The notes: generated from the letters alone by a model not told the origin. 64,000 nucleotides of DNA from an uncultured Methanobacterium sp. (GCF_963665055.1 NZ_OY762015.1:620001-684000); one strand, 5' to 3'; positions 15,960-33,055 are shown, numbered from the stretch's first letter. Made by a program: numbers and translations.

Positions 15960-16841
15960 TTACCAACCCCTTTCCTGTAACCTTTCATTTTCAGGTATTT
16001 CGCTTATTTCCAGTCCAGGCATGGCACTTCCCAGGTCCCGGCTGACTTCAGCAATGACTTCTGCGTTTTTAAAGTTGTGAGTGGCTTCTACAATGGCGTT
16101 GGCCACCAGTTCTGGTTTTTCTGATTTGAAGATACCACTACCTACGAATACTCCATCAGACCCGAGCTGCATCATGAGAGCTGCATCGGCTGGGGTGGCT
16201 ATTCCACCGGCTGCGAAATTGACGACTGGTACTCTGCCCTGTTTTTGTGTTTCTTTAACCAGTTCGAGAGGTGCTTCCAGTTCCCGGGCAACACTCCACA
16301 GTTCTTCTTCGGTTTTATTCGCAAGTTCGCGGATGGTTCCCTGAATCACCCTCATGTGCCTCACAGCTTCAACCACGTTACCAGTACCTGCTTCTCCTTT
16401 GGTCCTGATCATGGCTGCACCTTCATCAATCCTCCGGAGTGCTTCACCCAGGTTCCTAGCTCCGCATACAAATGGTATGGTAAATTGCTTTTTGTCTATG
16501 TGGTATTTTTCATCGGCTGGGGTTAAAACTTCACTTTCATCGATCATGTCCACTCCCAGGGTTTCCAGGACCTGTGCTTCTACAAAGTGACCTATTCTGG
16601 CCTTGGCCATCACTGGTATACTCACCGCATCAATGATTTCCAGGACTTTGGAAGGATCTGCCATTCTGGCCACTCCACCAGCAGCCCTGATATCTGCAGG
16701 GACCTTTTCCAGTGCCATAACTGATACTGCACCTGCTTCTTCGGCAATGGCAGCTTGTTCAGCGTTAACAACATCCATAATAACTCCGCCTTTGGTCATC
16801 TTGGCGAAACCTTTCTTCAGTACTTCAGTTCCATGTAACAT
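15960..16841 (-). CDS. pdxS: Pyridoxal 5'-phosphate synthase, lyase subunit
   Basis: At 293 aa this is the usual length of PdxS. It makes PLP from ribose 5-phosphate, glyceraldehyde 3-phosphate and ammonia supplied by PdxT. Characteristic stretches are GGVIMDVVNAEQA, VMALEKVPADIR (first catalytic lysine, about K46), MAKARIGHFVEAQ, MIRTKGEAGTGN (second catalytic lysine, about K144) and PVVNFAAGGIATPADAALMMQLGSDGVFVGSGIF (phosphate-binding loops). The glutaminase partner pdxT is not adjacent. PLP is needed by the two NifS proteins and the MetB-like enzyme nearby. The upstream spacer contains a TATA-like ATTATAGATATAA near 16894-16910 on the minus strand. Confidence 0.97.
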   Translation of the reverse strand: MLHGTEVLKKGFAKMTKGGVIMDVVNAEQAAIAEEAGAVSVMALEKVPADIRAAGGVARMADPSKVLEIIDAVSIPVMAKARIGHFVEAQVLETLGVDMIDESEVLTPADEKYHIDKKQFTIPFVCGARNLGEALRRIDEGAAMIRTKGEAGTGNVVEAVRHMRVIQGTIRELANKTEEELWSVARELEAPLELVKETQKQGRVPVVNFAAGGIATPADAALMMQLGSDGVFVGSGIFKSEKPELVANAIVEATHNFKNAEVIAEVSRDLGSAMPGLEISEIPENERLQERGW

Positions 16842-17191
16842 TCTTATTCTCCATTGTTTGTTTTTAAATTTCTTGATTTATCTTAAATTTAATTTTATTA
16901 TAGATATAATCGTTTTTAAACAGTTTTATCATCTATCTGGATTATCACATATTAATTTATAGTAATCCCAGGTTTTTAAGTAATCCAGTTTTACGACAAT
17001 TTATTTTAACTATTTTTTTAGTTTTTTTATATAGGGTTTATCCTATATCATACCTGATTTTACTAGAATGGGCGTTAAAATGTATTAGAGTCAAAAGAAA
17101 GATCAAATTTGATAAGATTGCATTAATTAATCCCTTTTTCCAGAAAATATTGAAAATTAGGTATGTGAGATATTTATAAATAATCCTAATT
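16842..17191. other. Spacer upstream of pdxS
   Basis: 350 bp without a gene. The left 100 bp is A/T-rich and holds the pdxS promoter on the minus strand. The middle has a short T-rich tract and a near-palindrome ATATAGGGTTTATCCTATAT (17030-17049). The right end is the tail of the MOSC gene's transcript. No operator or RNA gene was identified. Confidence 0.5.
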
Positions 17192-17665
<474 letters not shown>

Positions 17666-17855
17666 GAAGATCACTTTAAATAGGATTTATATATCGGACC
17701 TTAAGATTTTGATGGATTAATTTTGCGCTATTAAAGCTTTATTACTAAGATTTCAACGAATTTAGTAAATTATCCCTAAAAAATGGGTGATGGAATTATC
17801 TGTCCATTCTGGTCCATTTTTTAATATTTAACAATATTTTAATAGTTTATCAATC

Positions 17856-18683
<828 letters not shown>

Positions 18684-18754
18684 TTTTCTTCCTCCTGGTT
18701 ATAATTTCACTTTTAAACTCCCTACGGAAGTGGGAACTTCAACAAGACCTTCTT

Positions 18755-18780
18755 TAACAATTGTTATATAACTATAGTTA
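18755..18780. promoter_or_regulatory. Twin palindromic operator before thi4
   Basis: Two 12-bp palindromes of the form TAAC-N4-GTTA stand in tandem with a 2-bp spacer: TAACAATTGTTA (18755-18766), TA, TAACTATAGTTA (18769-18780). The junction spells GTTATATAAC, the best TATA candidate for thi4 on the minus strand (start about 80 bp away), so a bound regulator would cover the TATA box. The same arrangement occurs at 22607-22632. The regulator is not known. Confidence 0.7.
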
Positions 18781-18810
18781 CTTATAAAAATTGCGCCCAG
18801 TTTTGAAATT

Positions 18811-18852
18811 AATAACTCAGTTGGAATAACTCAGTTGGAATAACTCAGTTGG
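18811..18852. repeat. 14-bp tandem repeat, three copies
   Basis: AATAACTCAGTTGG is repeated three times exactly, then decays (AATAACTTAGAATAATTCAG). It lies between the thiI stop and the thi4 promoter. Confidence 0.9.
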
Positions 18853-18947
18853 AATAACTTAGAATAATTCAGTGGAAAATTTGCAAAAAAATATTAAATC
18901 GCAAAAATCAGTAAGAATGATATTTAAAAAAATCATTCAAGTACAAA

Positions 18948-20102
18948 TCATTTTTTAAGTAATTTAATACCTGCAATGGCTTTATCAAACTCATCCTCAG
19001 CATCAATTTTTTCAAGTGTCTCCAGCACCAGTGGTAATTCTGCATTAGTTTCAGGATGCCTGGGGGCAGCCAAACAGCCACTATCAGGGAGTATAGATAT
19101 ATCAAAAGTACCGATCTTTTTACCAATATTTTCAATCTCCACCTTATCCAGCCCAATAAGTGGACTTAAAACTGGCATGGAAGTTGAGTAACGTGTTGCC
19201 AGAATATTGGGCAGGGTTTGAGATGCAACCTGACCCATACTGCTTCCATCAACAATGGCCAGGGCGTTCTCTTCACGGGCGATCTTCTCGGCAATCTGGT
19301 ACATTCCACTCTTACACAGCACACAGGTCATCCTTTCTGGAGCTTCATCCTTACACTTTTGCAAGTATTCTCCATAGTCCACCTGGTAAAGTTTCAGTTT
19401 TGAACCAGCTGAGTATTCTTTCAATTTTTCATGCATTTTCAGGATTTTTTCGTTGGAACCAGATGTGAAAGGATGGTTGTTAAAGTTCACCATGGTAACA
19501 CTACAACCACGCTTCATCATTAAAAAGGTGGCAACTGGTGAGTCTATACCTCCAGAAACGAGTGATATGACTTTTCCCTGTGTCCCCATGGGTAATCCGC
19601 CCAGTCCCTGTATTTTCTCATGGAATACGTAGGTTTTATCATCCCTTACTTCTACATATAATCTGAAATCGGGGTTTGAAAGGTCAACTTTGGATTCGGT
19701 TATTCCATACACCACTGAACCAGCATAAGCTGCCATTTCCTGACTGGAGAAGTCATGTTTGCCTACCCTTCTACATTTAACTGCAAATGAACTATTTGAT
19801 GAGAAGGCTCCTTGGGCTACCAGTTCCCTGGTGTAAGTTTCGATCAACTCTTTTATGGAGTCATGGTCAGTATGGGTGACTGCCGCGGGGCTGTATGAAA
19901 CTATTCCCACAATTTTCTGGAGGGATTCAAGGGTTTTATCCAGATCCTGGGGATAAATGAAGATTCTGCCCTGTTTTATCTCTATCTTGTCTTTGATAAC
20001 AGTTTTAATATTTTCTATGAGCTTTCGCTCGAATCGTCCTCTAACCTTAGGGCTTTTAACTCCAATTTCCCCGTAACGAACTATTATTAATTTCTCCAGC
20101 AT
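18948..20102 (-). CDS. thiI: tRNA 4-thiouridine synthetase (archaeal ThiI)
   Basis: A 384-aa protein with the ThiI order: ferredoxin-like plus THUMP (residues about 1-165), then the PP-loop adenylating domain with SGGIDSP (183-189). It makes s4U8 in tRNA and, in some organisms, helps thiamine thiazole synthesis. It lacks the C-terminal rhodanese domain of E. coli ThiI, as expected in archaea. It instead has C260-x2-C263 (TCVLCK) and C343 (SGCLAAP), the cysteine spacing described as essential in Methanococcus ThiI, probably for an Fe-S cluster. It follows the ThiF-like gene by 46 bp on the same strand. Confidence 0.95.
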   Translation of the reverse strand: MLEKLIIVRYGEIGVKSPKVRGRFERKLIENIKTVIKDKIEIKQGRIFIYPQDLDKTLESLQKIVGIVSYSPAAVTHTDHDSIKELIETYTRELVAQGAFSSNSSFAVKCRRVGKHDFSSQEMAAYAGSVVYGITESKVDLSNPDFRLYVEVRDDKTYVFHEKIQGLGGLPMGTQGKVISLVSGGIDSPVATFLMMKRGCSVTMVNFNNHPFTSGSNEKILKMHEKLKEYSAGSKLKLYQVDYGEYLQKCKDEAPERMTCVLCKSGMYQIAEKIAREENALAIVDGSSMGQVASQTLPNILATRYSTSMPVLSPLIGLDKVEIENIGKKIGTFDISILPDSGCLAAPRHPETNAELPLVLETLEKIDAEDEFDKAIAGIKLLKK

Positions 20103-20148
20103 CTTTAAACTCCTAAAAATTAAAAAATATATTAGTTAGGTCTGAGAC

Positions 20149-20871
<723 letters not shown>

Positions 20872-20923
20872 GTTACATCCCCATATTATATTTTTTTTAT
20901 TTTTTGACCGTTATTTTTATTTT

Positions 20924-21118
20924 TTAACCGCCGAACACTACTTTAATCACGGTTATCTCATCTTCATTGGTTAAGAGCTGGTCTTCATGGATTATGGTAT
21001 CATCCTTTTTAACCACTACCTCTAATGAGTTAATTTCAAGCTCATTGAGAACCTCTTTAACCGAAGATGAGTCAATTTCCAGTTCCTTTGTTGGTTCGTC
21101 TTTGATATTTACTTTCAT
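20924..21118 (-). CDS. ThiS/MoaD-like sulfur-carrier protein
   Basis: A 64-aa beta-grasp protein ending in the required di-glycine (VVFGG). The internal pattern SSVKEVLNELEINSLEVVVKKDD and LLTNEDEITVIKVV fits ThiS rather than the longer MoaD. The E1-like enzyme encoded next would adenylate the terminal glycine, after which a thiocarboxylate can form. Possible uses are tRNA thiolation, methionine/cysteine synthesis or protein modification (SAMP-like). Thi4, unlike bacterial ThiG, does not use it. Confidence 0.9.
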   Translation of the reverse strand: MKVNIKDEPTKELEIDSSSVKEVLNELEINSLEVVVKKDDTIIHEDQLLTNEDEITVIKVVFGG

Positions 21119-21335
21119 TTAATCACCGACCAATACTTTTTTGGGTCGTATTTTAAACTAACATTATTTGATAATTTTTTTCAATGAATTTTACCATTTT
21201 TCTGTCAATTTAATTAAATCTAATCCTTTTGAACTATTCTATTTTCACTGTGAGATTATTTTAATTCAAATCACATTTTAAACACCTCTTATCCATTTTT
21301 AGTTAATTCAATTGATTGGAAGCAGAATATGAAAG

Positions 21336-22469
<1,134 letters not shown>

Positions 22470-22606
22470 TATTTTTCTCCTTTCAAGTGTTAAGTTATAT
22501 ATTATCTCTAATGATGAATTTAAGTTGAATAACATTGGATTTAGGCTATTTATTCTAATTTTCAGATGCGTTTTTCATTTAATGAAATGTTTAACACCAC
22601 TTATCA

Positions 22607-22632
22607 TAACGATAGTTATATAACAATTGTTA
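22607..22632. promoter_or_regulatory. Second copy of the twin palindromic operator
   Basis: TAACGATAGTTA (22607-22618), TA, TAACAATTGTTA (22621-22632): the same two-palindrome, 2-bp-spacer layout as before thi4, differing at one position of the first palindrome. The central GTTATATAAC (22615-22624) is placed correctly to be the TATA box of the transcript that starts before 22663. In the other direction lies the MetB-like gene, 140 bp away. Confidence 0.7.
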
Positions 22633-22662
22633 TATCTTATATAAGTTACGGTGAAGGGACCT

Positions 22663-22716
22663 ATGACTATAATTACCGAGAATTTAAAAGAAATTATTAA
22701 CTTAAAATGGGGGTAA
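22663..22716 (+). CDS. 17-aa leader peptide (putative)
   Basis: ATG 22663 follows GAAGGGA by about four bases and opens 17 codons (MTIITENLKEIINLKWG) ending at TAA 22714-22716. Its last codons contain the GGGGGT that serves as ribosome-binding site for the next gene, so translation of the two would be coupled. It lies just downstream of the twin operator and TATA box. Confidence 0.45.
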   Translation: MTIITENLKEIINLKWG

Positions 22717-22721
22717 TTAAA

Positions 22722-23048
22722 TTGAACCTTATTACCAGTTACAATGATTTAAAATTTTCCATCCGCTGTGTTGATGTCTGGAAAAAACTCAAACCATCCT
22801 CAGATGAAATTTCGGAAGCTCTTAATTACCATTTACAAAGGAGTAAAAACACAGACGAATATATATCTAAACTAAGTTCCATCAGTCTCCAAGAATATCT
22901 GGAGCTATTGATTGATGTTATTCAAGAAGAATCAGGCACATGGTTCTTCTATGTGGATATTGCAGGAGTACTTTTTGACCAGGTGCAGGATGGAACAATA
23001 TTTATTTATCAGACTGACAACGGATACTGTGTTATTTTTAAAAAATAG
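22722..23048 (+). CDS. 108-113-aa protein of unknown function
   Basis: Soluble protein, no family recognised. Start TTG 22722 is preferred because GGGGGT (22709-22714) is seven bases upstream; an in-frame ATG at 22707 has no ribosome-binding site. Visible features are an N-terminal VDVWKKLKPSSDEISEALNYHLQRS helix pair, a central acidic helix (LQEYLELLIDVIQEESG) and a C-terminal beta-rich stretch (TWFFYVDIAGVLF to GYCVIFKK). Its promoter carries the same twin operator as thi4, so it may belong to the same regulon (thiamine or sulfur status). It stands alone, convergent with the CBS gene. Confidence 0.65.
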   Translation: MNLITSYNDLKFSIRCVDVWKKLKPSSDEISEALNYHLQRSKNTDEYISKLSSISLQEYLELLIDVIQEESGTWFFYVDIAGVLFDQVQDGTIFIYQTDNGYCVIFKK

Positions 23049-23117
23049 TTTAATATATGGACTACAATACGATTGAAAAAAATTAGAAGAAGAATATGTA
23101 TGGAAATAAAAATATTT

Positions 23118-24515
<1,398 letters not shown>

Positions 24516-24748
24516 GTCATATAATTCACTAACTGTGGGTATTATACTACTGGTTAGTTTATTTCCTTCCCTGATTTATAGTATTATAATAACATCTAAT
24601 TTAAGTTATATCTAAATTATCTAAAGATACAGGGTTCAATTAAAATAATTTTATTTATACCTTAATTTTCTAAAGGATACCATCCAATTTTAAAGGGTAT
24701 TGTCAATTTAATTTCATGATTACTTTAATCAACCTATCTTTACCTTAA

Positions 24749-25702
24749 TCAATGCATTTTATCAGGATATTTGGATATTATCTGTGATAAGAATGGAAGT
24801 CCACTGATGGCCCCGGGCATCTTCACACAGTATGATGCCACGTAGTTACCCATGTTGGCTGATCTTTTGATACTTTTACCAGTCAAGTATCCGTAGAGGA
24901 ATCCGGTGTTAAATGCATCTCCTGCACCGGTAGTGTCCTGACATTTAACCTTAAACGCATCCAAACAATAAAGTTCATCTCCATCAGTAACCGTACACCC
25001 ATTTTGTCCCTGTTTAATTACCAATATTTCCAGTCCAAAATCAAGAAGAGCTTTCATTTTATCCTCCTCTTTTTCCTGGTGTGGCATCAGTATTTCCAGT
25101 TCTTTCTGGTTTAAAAGTAAAATATCAGTTCGCTCCAGTAACTTTTCCAGGGTTTTAATGCCTTTTTCTGCGTAGATCATACCCGGGTCCATGCTGACGG
25201 TTACACTTTCTGGAATTGATTCTAAAAACTCTTTTTGTACCTGAATTGATTTGCCTACAAATGAGGTGAGGTGAATGAGTCGAGTATTGGATATGTATTC
25301 CAGGTTGATCTCCTTTGATTTGATGTCATCATTTACTCCAGGATCAACGTATAATGCTCGTTGACCTTCAAGGTCCACGAATCCCTGGACAGTTCCACTG
25401 CGGCCTTTGGATTTTTTTATAACTCCCCCAGTATCAACACCTTCATTTTCAAGGTTTTCCAGGAGTAACTGTCCTGATCTGTCCCGGGCTACTTTGCCTA
25501 AAAAACCAGTTGAAAGTCCAAGTCTGGCCAGTCCTATAATGGTGTTGGCTGCGGAGCCCCCGCAGCTTTCATGAACGTTGGTAATATATGCTTCTTCATC
25601 TTCTCCAGCTATCTTATTAACCCGGTAGAGTTTGTCCAGGTTCAGTGCTCCGAATCCCACTGCATCCAGTATAATGGAAATAACATCACATCCAATTGTC
25701 AA
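24749..25702 (-). CDS. PfkB/ribokinase-family sugar or nucleoside kinase
   Basis: 317 aa. The first PfkB signature is HESCGGSAANTIIGLARLG, and the second, DTTGAGDAFNTGFLYG, carries the catalytic aspartate (about D254). VVxxPG-like and LLLNQKELEIL stretches fit archaeal ribokinase-like kinases; the substrate cannot be read. The N-terminus is uncertain: 25702 is a TTG without a clear ribosome-binding site, and family members usually begin near DAVGFGALNLD, about 13 residues further in. It sits in the gene string after ehaR and the Ftr paralog. Confidence 0.88.
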   Translation of the reverse strand: MTIGCDVISIILDAVGFGALNLDKLYRVNKIAGEDEEAYITNVHESCGGSAANTIIGLARLGLSTGFLGKVARDRSGQLLLENLENEGVDTGGVIKKSKGRSGTVQGFVDLEGQRALYVDPGVNDDIKSKEINLEYISNTRLIHLTSFVGKSIQVQKEFLESIPESVTVSMDPGMIYAEKGIKTLEKLLERTDILLLNQKELEILMPHQEKEEDKMKALLDFGLEILVIKQGQNGCTVTDGDELYCLDAFKVKCQDTTGAGDAFNTGFLYGYLTGKSIKRSANMGNYVASYCVKMPGAISGLPFLSQIISKYPDKMH

Positions 25703-25825
25703 TTTTTTTCTATTTATATTTTATATTCTATTTGTTATGTTAATTTTTAAATAATCTTATTTTACTTAGTTTACTCTTATTTTAACCAAATTTTTAATTA
25801 TATTTTTACGAGAATTTTTTAAGTT

Positions 25826-26767
25826 TTAAGGGAATAACTCCTTCAAATGGATCTGGTGGTCTCCAAGTTTACCATCATAATTACCAGCGGATATTCCTAG
25901 GACGTCCTCATAATCCAGCAGGACTTCCATCCCTTTTTTCATGGCATTTTTAACATTTTCAAGGCTTAGCCCGTTTAATACTATTTCTGGAATGTAATTA
26001 ACACCCTCTGGTACCTGGGATTCGCCTCCCAATATGTTCTGCAGTGTGGGGCAGTAAGGATGGTTGGTGGTGGGTCCAATCCAGGGGTAGTTGGTTTCAG
26101 GCTTTGAAGCCGCAGAACAGATATCAAAAGGAGTGATCACCCATTCAATACTTTCAATTGCTTTCAGTGCAGCTCTACCGCCTTCCATGACTGCTTCTTT
26201 ACTTTTAGAGTAGTACCAGAAGTTGGCACCCATAATTCCTTCCATGTACCCTAACTTGCGTTCAATGATAAAGTCAGGTATGGCTATGGGTACCACAATC
26301 ATGTGCCTACCGTATATTTCTTCTTCCCACTCGTATCCATCACCACAGTGACCTACATATTTCATGGTGTCAATATAGCCTGAGGGTTTTATAGATGCAT
26401 CAAATACAGATGTGAATGGTTTGACCAGGATGTCCTGCCTTATACGGTAGGATAATTCCACCTGAAACTTTTCAATGTCAGTGGTATTGTACCAGAACTG
26501 GAGTATTGCTCCTTTCCTATGGTCCGGAGTCTGGTCTTCATTTAACCATCCTTCAACTCCTCCTTCCACCCGGCCAATTACGGTTCCAGGGGTGCTGGTG
26601 GCATCGTATGCAGCTCTTTGGAGGGTCAGATCATCGTCGGCAGTGACAATAACCCTGCAGCAGATACCATTGAAGGCTTCGGCGTAGGTATCTTCAATTT
26701 TATCTATCCTTAATGGATATTTTTCTTTATTTCCAGGTAAATTTCCATTCCCTTTTTCAGTGGTCAT
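25826..26767 (-). CDS. Ftr paralog (formylmethanofuran:H4MPT formyltransferase-like, FtrII type)
   Basis: A 313-aa homolog of Ftr, which moves the formyl group from formylmethanofuran to tetrahydromethanopterin. Common points with the Methanopyrus enzyme are IEDTYAEAFNG, GDGYEWEEEIYGRHMIVVPI, GANFWYYSKSKEA, NHPYCPTLQN and the end ISAGNYDGKLGDHQIHLKELF. The sequence diverges strongly from true Ftr around residues 45-110 and has an N-terminal extension, so it is a second, Eha-associated copy. Its start overlaps the ehaR-like stop (TAATG-type overlap at 26767). The catalytic role is not certain; it could be a C1 sensor or chaperone. Confidence 0.88.
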   Translation of the reverse strand: MTTEKGNGNLPGNKEKYPLRIDKIEDTYAEAFNGICCRVIVTADDDLTLQRAAYDATSTPGTVIGRVEGGVEGWLNEDQTPDHRKGAILQFWYNTTDIEKFQVELSYRIRQDILVKPFTSVFDASIKPSGYIDTMKYVGHCGDGYEWEEEIYGRHMIVVPIAIPDFIIERKLGYMEGIMGANFWYYSKSKEAVMEGGRAALKAIESIEWVITPFDICSAASKPETNYPWIGPTTNHPYCPTLQNILGGESQVPEGVNYIPEIVLNGLSLENVKNAMKKGMEVLLDYEDVLGISAGNYDGKLGDHQIHLKELFP

Positions 26768-27792
26768 TAACCCAGTCCTCCAATTGATTCTCCTCTAACC
26801 TCTTTACGGAAATTACAGCTATCTTCTTTGAGTTCTTCCAGATTATCTGCGGTGACTACTTCCAGCCGTGTGTTGGTTTCAGCCAGTTTAAATGCCAGTT
26901 GGGGGTTAACTGGATGGTCTTTCACTGCTTTTTCAGGATCTTTTTCAAATGAAGATGCAAATTCCAAAACCACATTGCTGTCATATCTATTGAACAGATC
27001 GGCAAGTATGGATGTTATTGTAGTATTATCTGAGATAACTGCAAGTGATGCATTATCCAGCGCGAATTCATTCCCATTAAATGATACTGCGATTCCCCCA
27101 TTATCCCGAGCGTACTGGAGTGGTTCTACATCAGTTATACTATCCCCTACATACATAAGATCACTTGCCTGGTAGTCTTTTTGGGCCATAATATCCAGAA
27201 CTGCTTCTTTTTTGGCTTCACCGCCCACCGGTTTGATTTCAGTTAAGAGTGAACCAATTTCCATACTTGGAATTTCTTCCCAGAAAATACGTTCCAAGTT
27301 ATCGAATTCAGGATTCGAAATAATTGATAATCGGAATTCTTTCAGTTTATCATTATCTTCATCACTTAAGATGTGGTTGTCCAGATCCAGCTGGGTACAG
27401 TAGCACCGATTAAATGAAAAGTTGGTTAAATCACATAGTGACCTTATGTAATGCTCGTAACTGGTGCTGACAATGTATGCGGGCATGATAAATTGAAGCA
27501 ATCCCAGGGTGGCTCTGGCGCCAGGTATCAGGAGAACATTTCGTGATGAAAACTCCATCATATTAAGATTAGTAGCACCATATGCTTTTAAAAATGGTAA
27601 AATTAGTTTTAAAGTGCTTCCTGAATTATAACCTGGTCTTTTTATTTCATCTACCAGAATATCATCGTAATGACTTAATATCTGGAAGAATTTTTCCCCA
27701 TCTTCAATGAAATGACCTGCCAGTTCAAAGGCATTGTCATTAACTGTGATGGGTCCTTCACAATCAGAAACAAAGAATTTCTTACCTAACAA
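26767..27792 (-). CDS. ehaR: HAD-like protein, EhaR-type
   Basis: A 341-aa haloacid-dehalogenase-fold protein: motif I is FFVSDCEGPITVND (with D replaced in the usual DxDGT by DCEGP), motif II TSYEH, motif III/IV KKEAVLDIM and VGDSITDVEPLQ (acidic pair). The start is TTG 27792, preceded by AGGAGG at seven bases. The HAD gene directly after the hydrogenase A genes is named ehaR in Methanothermobacter; I assign this symbol by position and fold. Phosphatase activity is likely, substrate unknown. It is separated from ehaQ by 408 bp and overlaps the Ftr paralog. Confidence 0.75.
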   Translation of the reverse strand: MLGKKFFVSDCEGPITVNDNAFELAGHFIEDGEKFFQILSHYDDILVDEIKRPGYNSGSTLKLILPFLKAYGATNLNMMEFSSRNVLLIPGARATLGLLQFIMPAYIVSTSYEHYIRSLCDLTNFSFNRCYCTQLDLDNHILSDEDNDKLKEFRLSIISNPEFDNLERIFWEEIPSMEIGSLLTEIKPVGGEAKKEAVLDIMAQKDYQASDLMYVGDSITDVEPLQYARDNGGIAVSFNGNEFALDNASLAVISDNTTITSILADLFNRYDSNVVLEFASSFEKDPEKAVKDHPVNPQLAFKLAETNTRLEVVTADNLEELKEDSCNFRKEVRGESIGGLG

Positions 27793-28200
27793 TCTACATC
27801 CTCCTGTGGACGATTAAAATTGAATACATGGTTTTTAGATCATGTGAATGTTTAAAATATTCACATGTTTAAATTAGTTTATTAAAAGATATTTTATTAA
27901 AAGATAGGATAGGATCATTTTTAAAGATTAACTTTTTTAAGAGATTTTTTAATGATTGATTTATATTGGTCTTATGAGTTAGATTAGTCTATAAATTTTA
28001 ATAAGTTAATTTTTTTATTTATGGAGTTTTATTTGTAGATTCACTTTAGGATAACCTATTTTAGGATTAACTTATTTCAGTTAACGTATTTAAGGATTAA
28101 CAGGAGTTAACCTATTTTAAGATTTAACTTATTATTTAGGAATTAACCCCTAAAAAAATAAATGAAGTCTTCAAAAAATAAAGACAAAGATTTCTTTTAA
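27793..28200. other. Spacer between ehaQ and ehaR
   Basis: 408 bp without a gene. It is rich in imperfect copies of TTAGGATTAACNTATTT (28035-28145), about five at roughly 20-30 bp spacing. It is T-rich on the minus strand just after ehaQ, so it could hold the end of the ehaA-Q transcript and the promoter of ehaR. No stable stem or protein gene is seen. Confidence 0.5.
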
Positions 28201-30620
<2,420 letters not shown>

Positions 30621-30701
30621 GATTCATCAACTGTTTAAAGATTCATTATCTGTTATAAATTCATATTATCTATTATAAATTCATTTGATTTACTTAAATT
30701 A

Positions 30702-31834
<1,133 letters not shown>

Positions 31835-31838
<4 letters not shown>

Positions 31839-32284
31839 TGTTTTTGCCTCCCTTTTGCTGCTATGGCATCAGGGCCCACTGCCAAGATGGCAGCTAAAAT
31901 TTCAGATGGTCGGGGTGGACATCCAGGTATTTCAGCGTCCACTGGTATGAAATCGGATACTGGGGCGTATATTTTGCATCCTTCCTGATTGAAAACATCC
32001 CCTGTTAGGGGGCAGTTTCCTATGGCCACCACTATCTTGGGTTCTGGGGCTTTAGCATAAATTCTTTGCAGGTTCTTTTTCCACTGTTCTGACATGGCCC
32101 CGGTTACCAGTATTACATCGGCTTCCCTGGGATTGTTGTGGACGTAGATACCGTACTGTTCTAAATCGTAGCGGGGTGACAAGAGTGCCACCACTTCGAT
32201 GTCACAGCCGTTACATCCTCCAGTGTTAATAAGGCATACGTGAATTGAACTTTTCCTTACAACATCTTTAAGGGCATCTAACAT
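31835..32284 (-). CDS. ehaN: Energy-converting hydrogenase A, small subunit
   Basis: A 149-aa NuoB-like subunit carrying the proximal [4Fe-4S] cluster. Its cysteines lie in NTGGCNGCDIEVVALLSPRYD, VAIGNCPLTGDVF and EIPGCPPRPSEILAA. It lacks the flavodoxin extension and extra ferredoxin domain of standard hydrogenase small subunits, as in Ech and complex I. It passes electrons from the Ni-Fe site toward the polyferredoxins. The ehaO start overlaps its stop. Confidence 0.96.
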
Positions 32285-32298
32285 TGATTTACCTCGAC

Positions 32299-32724
32299 TT
32301 ATCTCATTAGATATTCCAGTAAATCTTTCCTACCGTCTTCTAAGGCTTCCTGGTAAGATTTACCTTCAGTTAATATTTCAGCAGCAATTTTATTTTTAAT
32401 TTCTTCAGTTTCTTCTTTAGTTAATATGTTCATTGCATCTGATAACCAGCATAATCTTAAATCAGCGTGCAGTTTTTCTTTTATACAGTGATGTTTTGAT
32501 GATTCATAACGCGGGTGCAATGCCTCTAAACTGGCCATATCCAACCTTCTGACTAATATTTCTTCCAGTTCATCTTCTGAAATTCCCAGTTCCTTGGATA
32601 TGGGTTCAACTATGTCCAGTTTCCAGCGATAACTTTCAATAATTCGCATCTTCATGATACGCAGCACATCATCTTCATCCAAACTGGATATATCTCCAGT
32701 TTTCCCTGTATCCTCTTCGTTCAA
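32299..32724 (-). CDS. ehaM: Eha hydrophilic subunit (EhaM, DUF1959-like)
   Basis: 141 aa, soluble, helical and acidic, with repeated E/D-rich turns (SLDEDDVLRIMKMRI, GISEDELEEILVRRL, TKEETEEIKNKIA). It is one of the hydrophilic Eha subunits without known homologs outside methanogens. The start is TTG 32724, preceded by GGTGAT (32731-32736); this TTG overlaps the ehaL stop TGA, so translation is coupled. Function unknown; it may sit on the cytoplasmic side next to the catalytic module. Confidence 0.9.
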   Translation of the reverse strand: MNEEDTGKTGDISSLDEDDVLRIMKMRIIESYRWKLDIVEPISKELGISEDELEEILVRRLDMASLEALHPRYESSKHHCIKEKLHADLRLCWLSDAMNILTKEETEEIKNKIAAEILTEGKSYQEALEDGRKDLLEYLMR

Positions 32725-33044
32725 AGGATCACCGTCCTCATAATCCAGATGATTCCAGCAAATATTATGCCTATAAAGGTCTCGTTACGACCATAACCTG
32801 GTCTCATTCCCAGCACCATTGCCAGGAGGAACACACCAATGGTTATAGTTATGTATTCAGGTATGAACGTTATTAGAACACTGTTAAGGGTTAATGTCCA
32901 GCCGATTATAGCCAGTATCACGGCCAGGGCATCAAGCTTTCCAATGGCATAGGGTGCTTTGTATTTCCGGTAACTTGCCACCAGTCCCACTATGGATCCC
33001 AGTACAAAGGAAAGTATGTAAAGTAGGTAAATTGTTTCATTCAT
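32721..33044 (-). CDS. ehaL: Eha integral membrane subunit L
   Basis: 107 aa with three or four predicted membrane segments (about 3-20, 36-55, 60-80, 88-105). The start ATG 33044 has GGTGAT just upstream. Position between ehaK and ehaM in an otherwise canonical order gives the name. No catalytic residues; probably a structural part of the membrane arm. Confidence 0.9.
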   Translation of the reverse strand: MNETIYLLYILSFVLGSIVGLVASYRKYKAPYAIGKLDALAVILAIIGWTLTLNSVLITFIPEYITITIGVFLLAMVLGMRPGYGRNETFIGIIFAGIIWIMRTVIL

Positions 33045-33055
33045 TTAATCACCAT

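Noticed and set aside
17028..17050. Near-palindrome in the pdxS upstream region as an operator
   Set aside because: It is short, imperfect, about 190 bp from the start and not repeated elsewhere in the window.
18720..18755. Thiamine (TPP) riboswitch before thi4
   Set aside because: The leader of about 60 nt is too short and shows no TPP-aptamer core sequences; only a five-base-pair stem (GAAGT/ACTTC) is visible.
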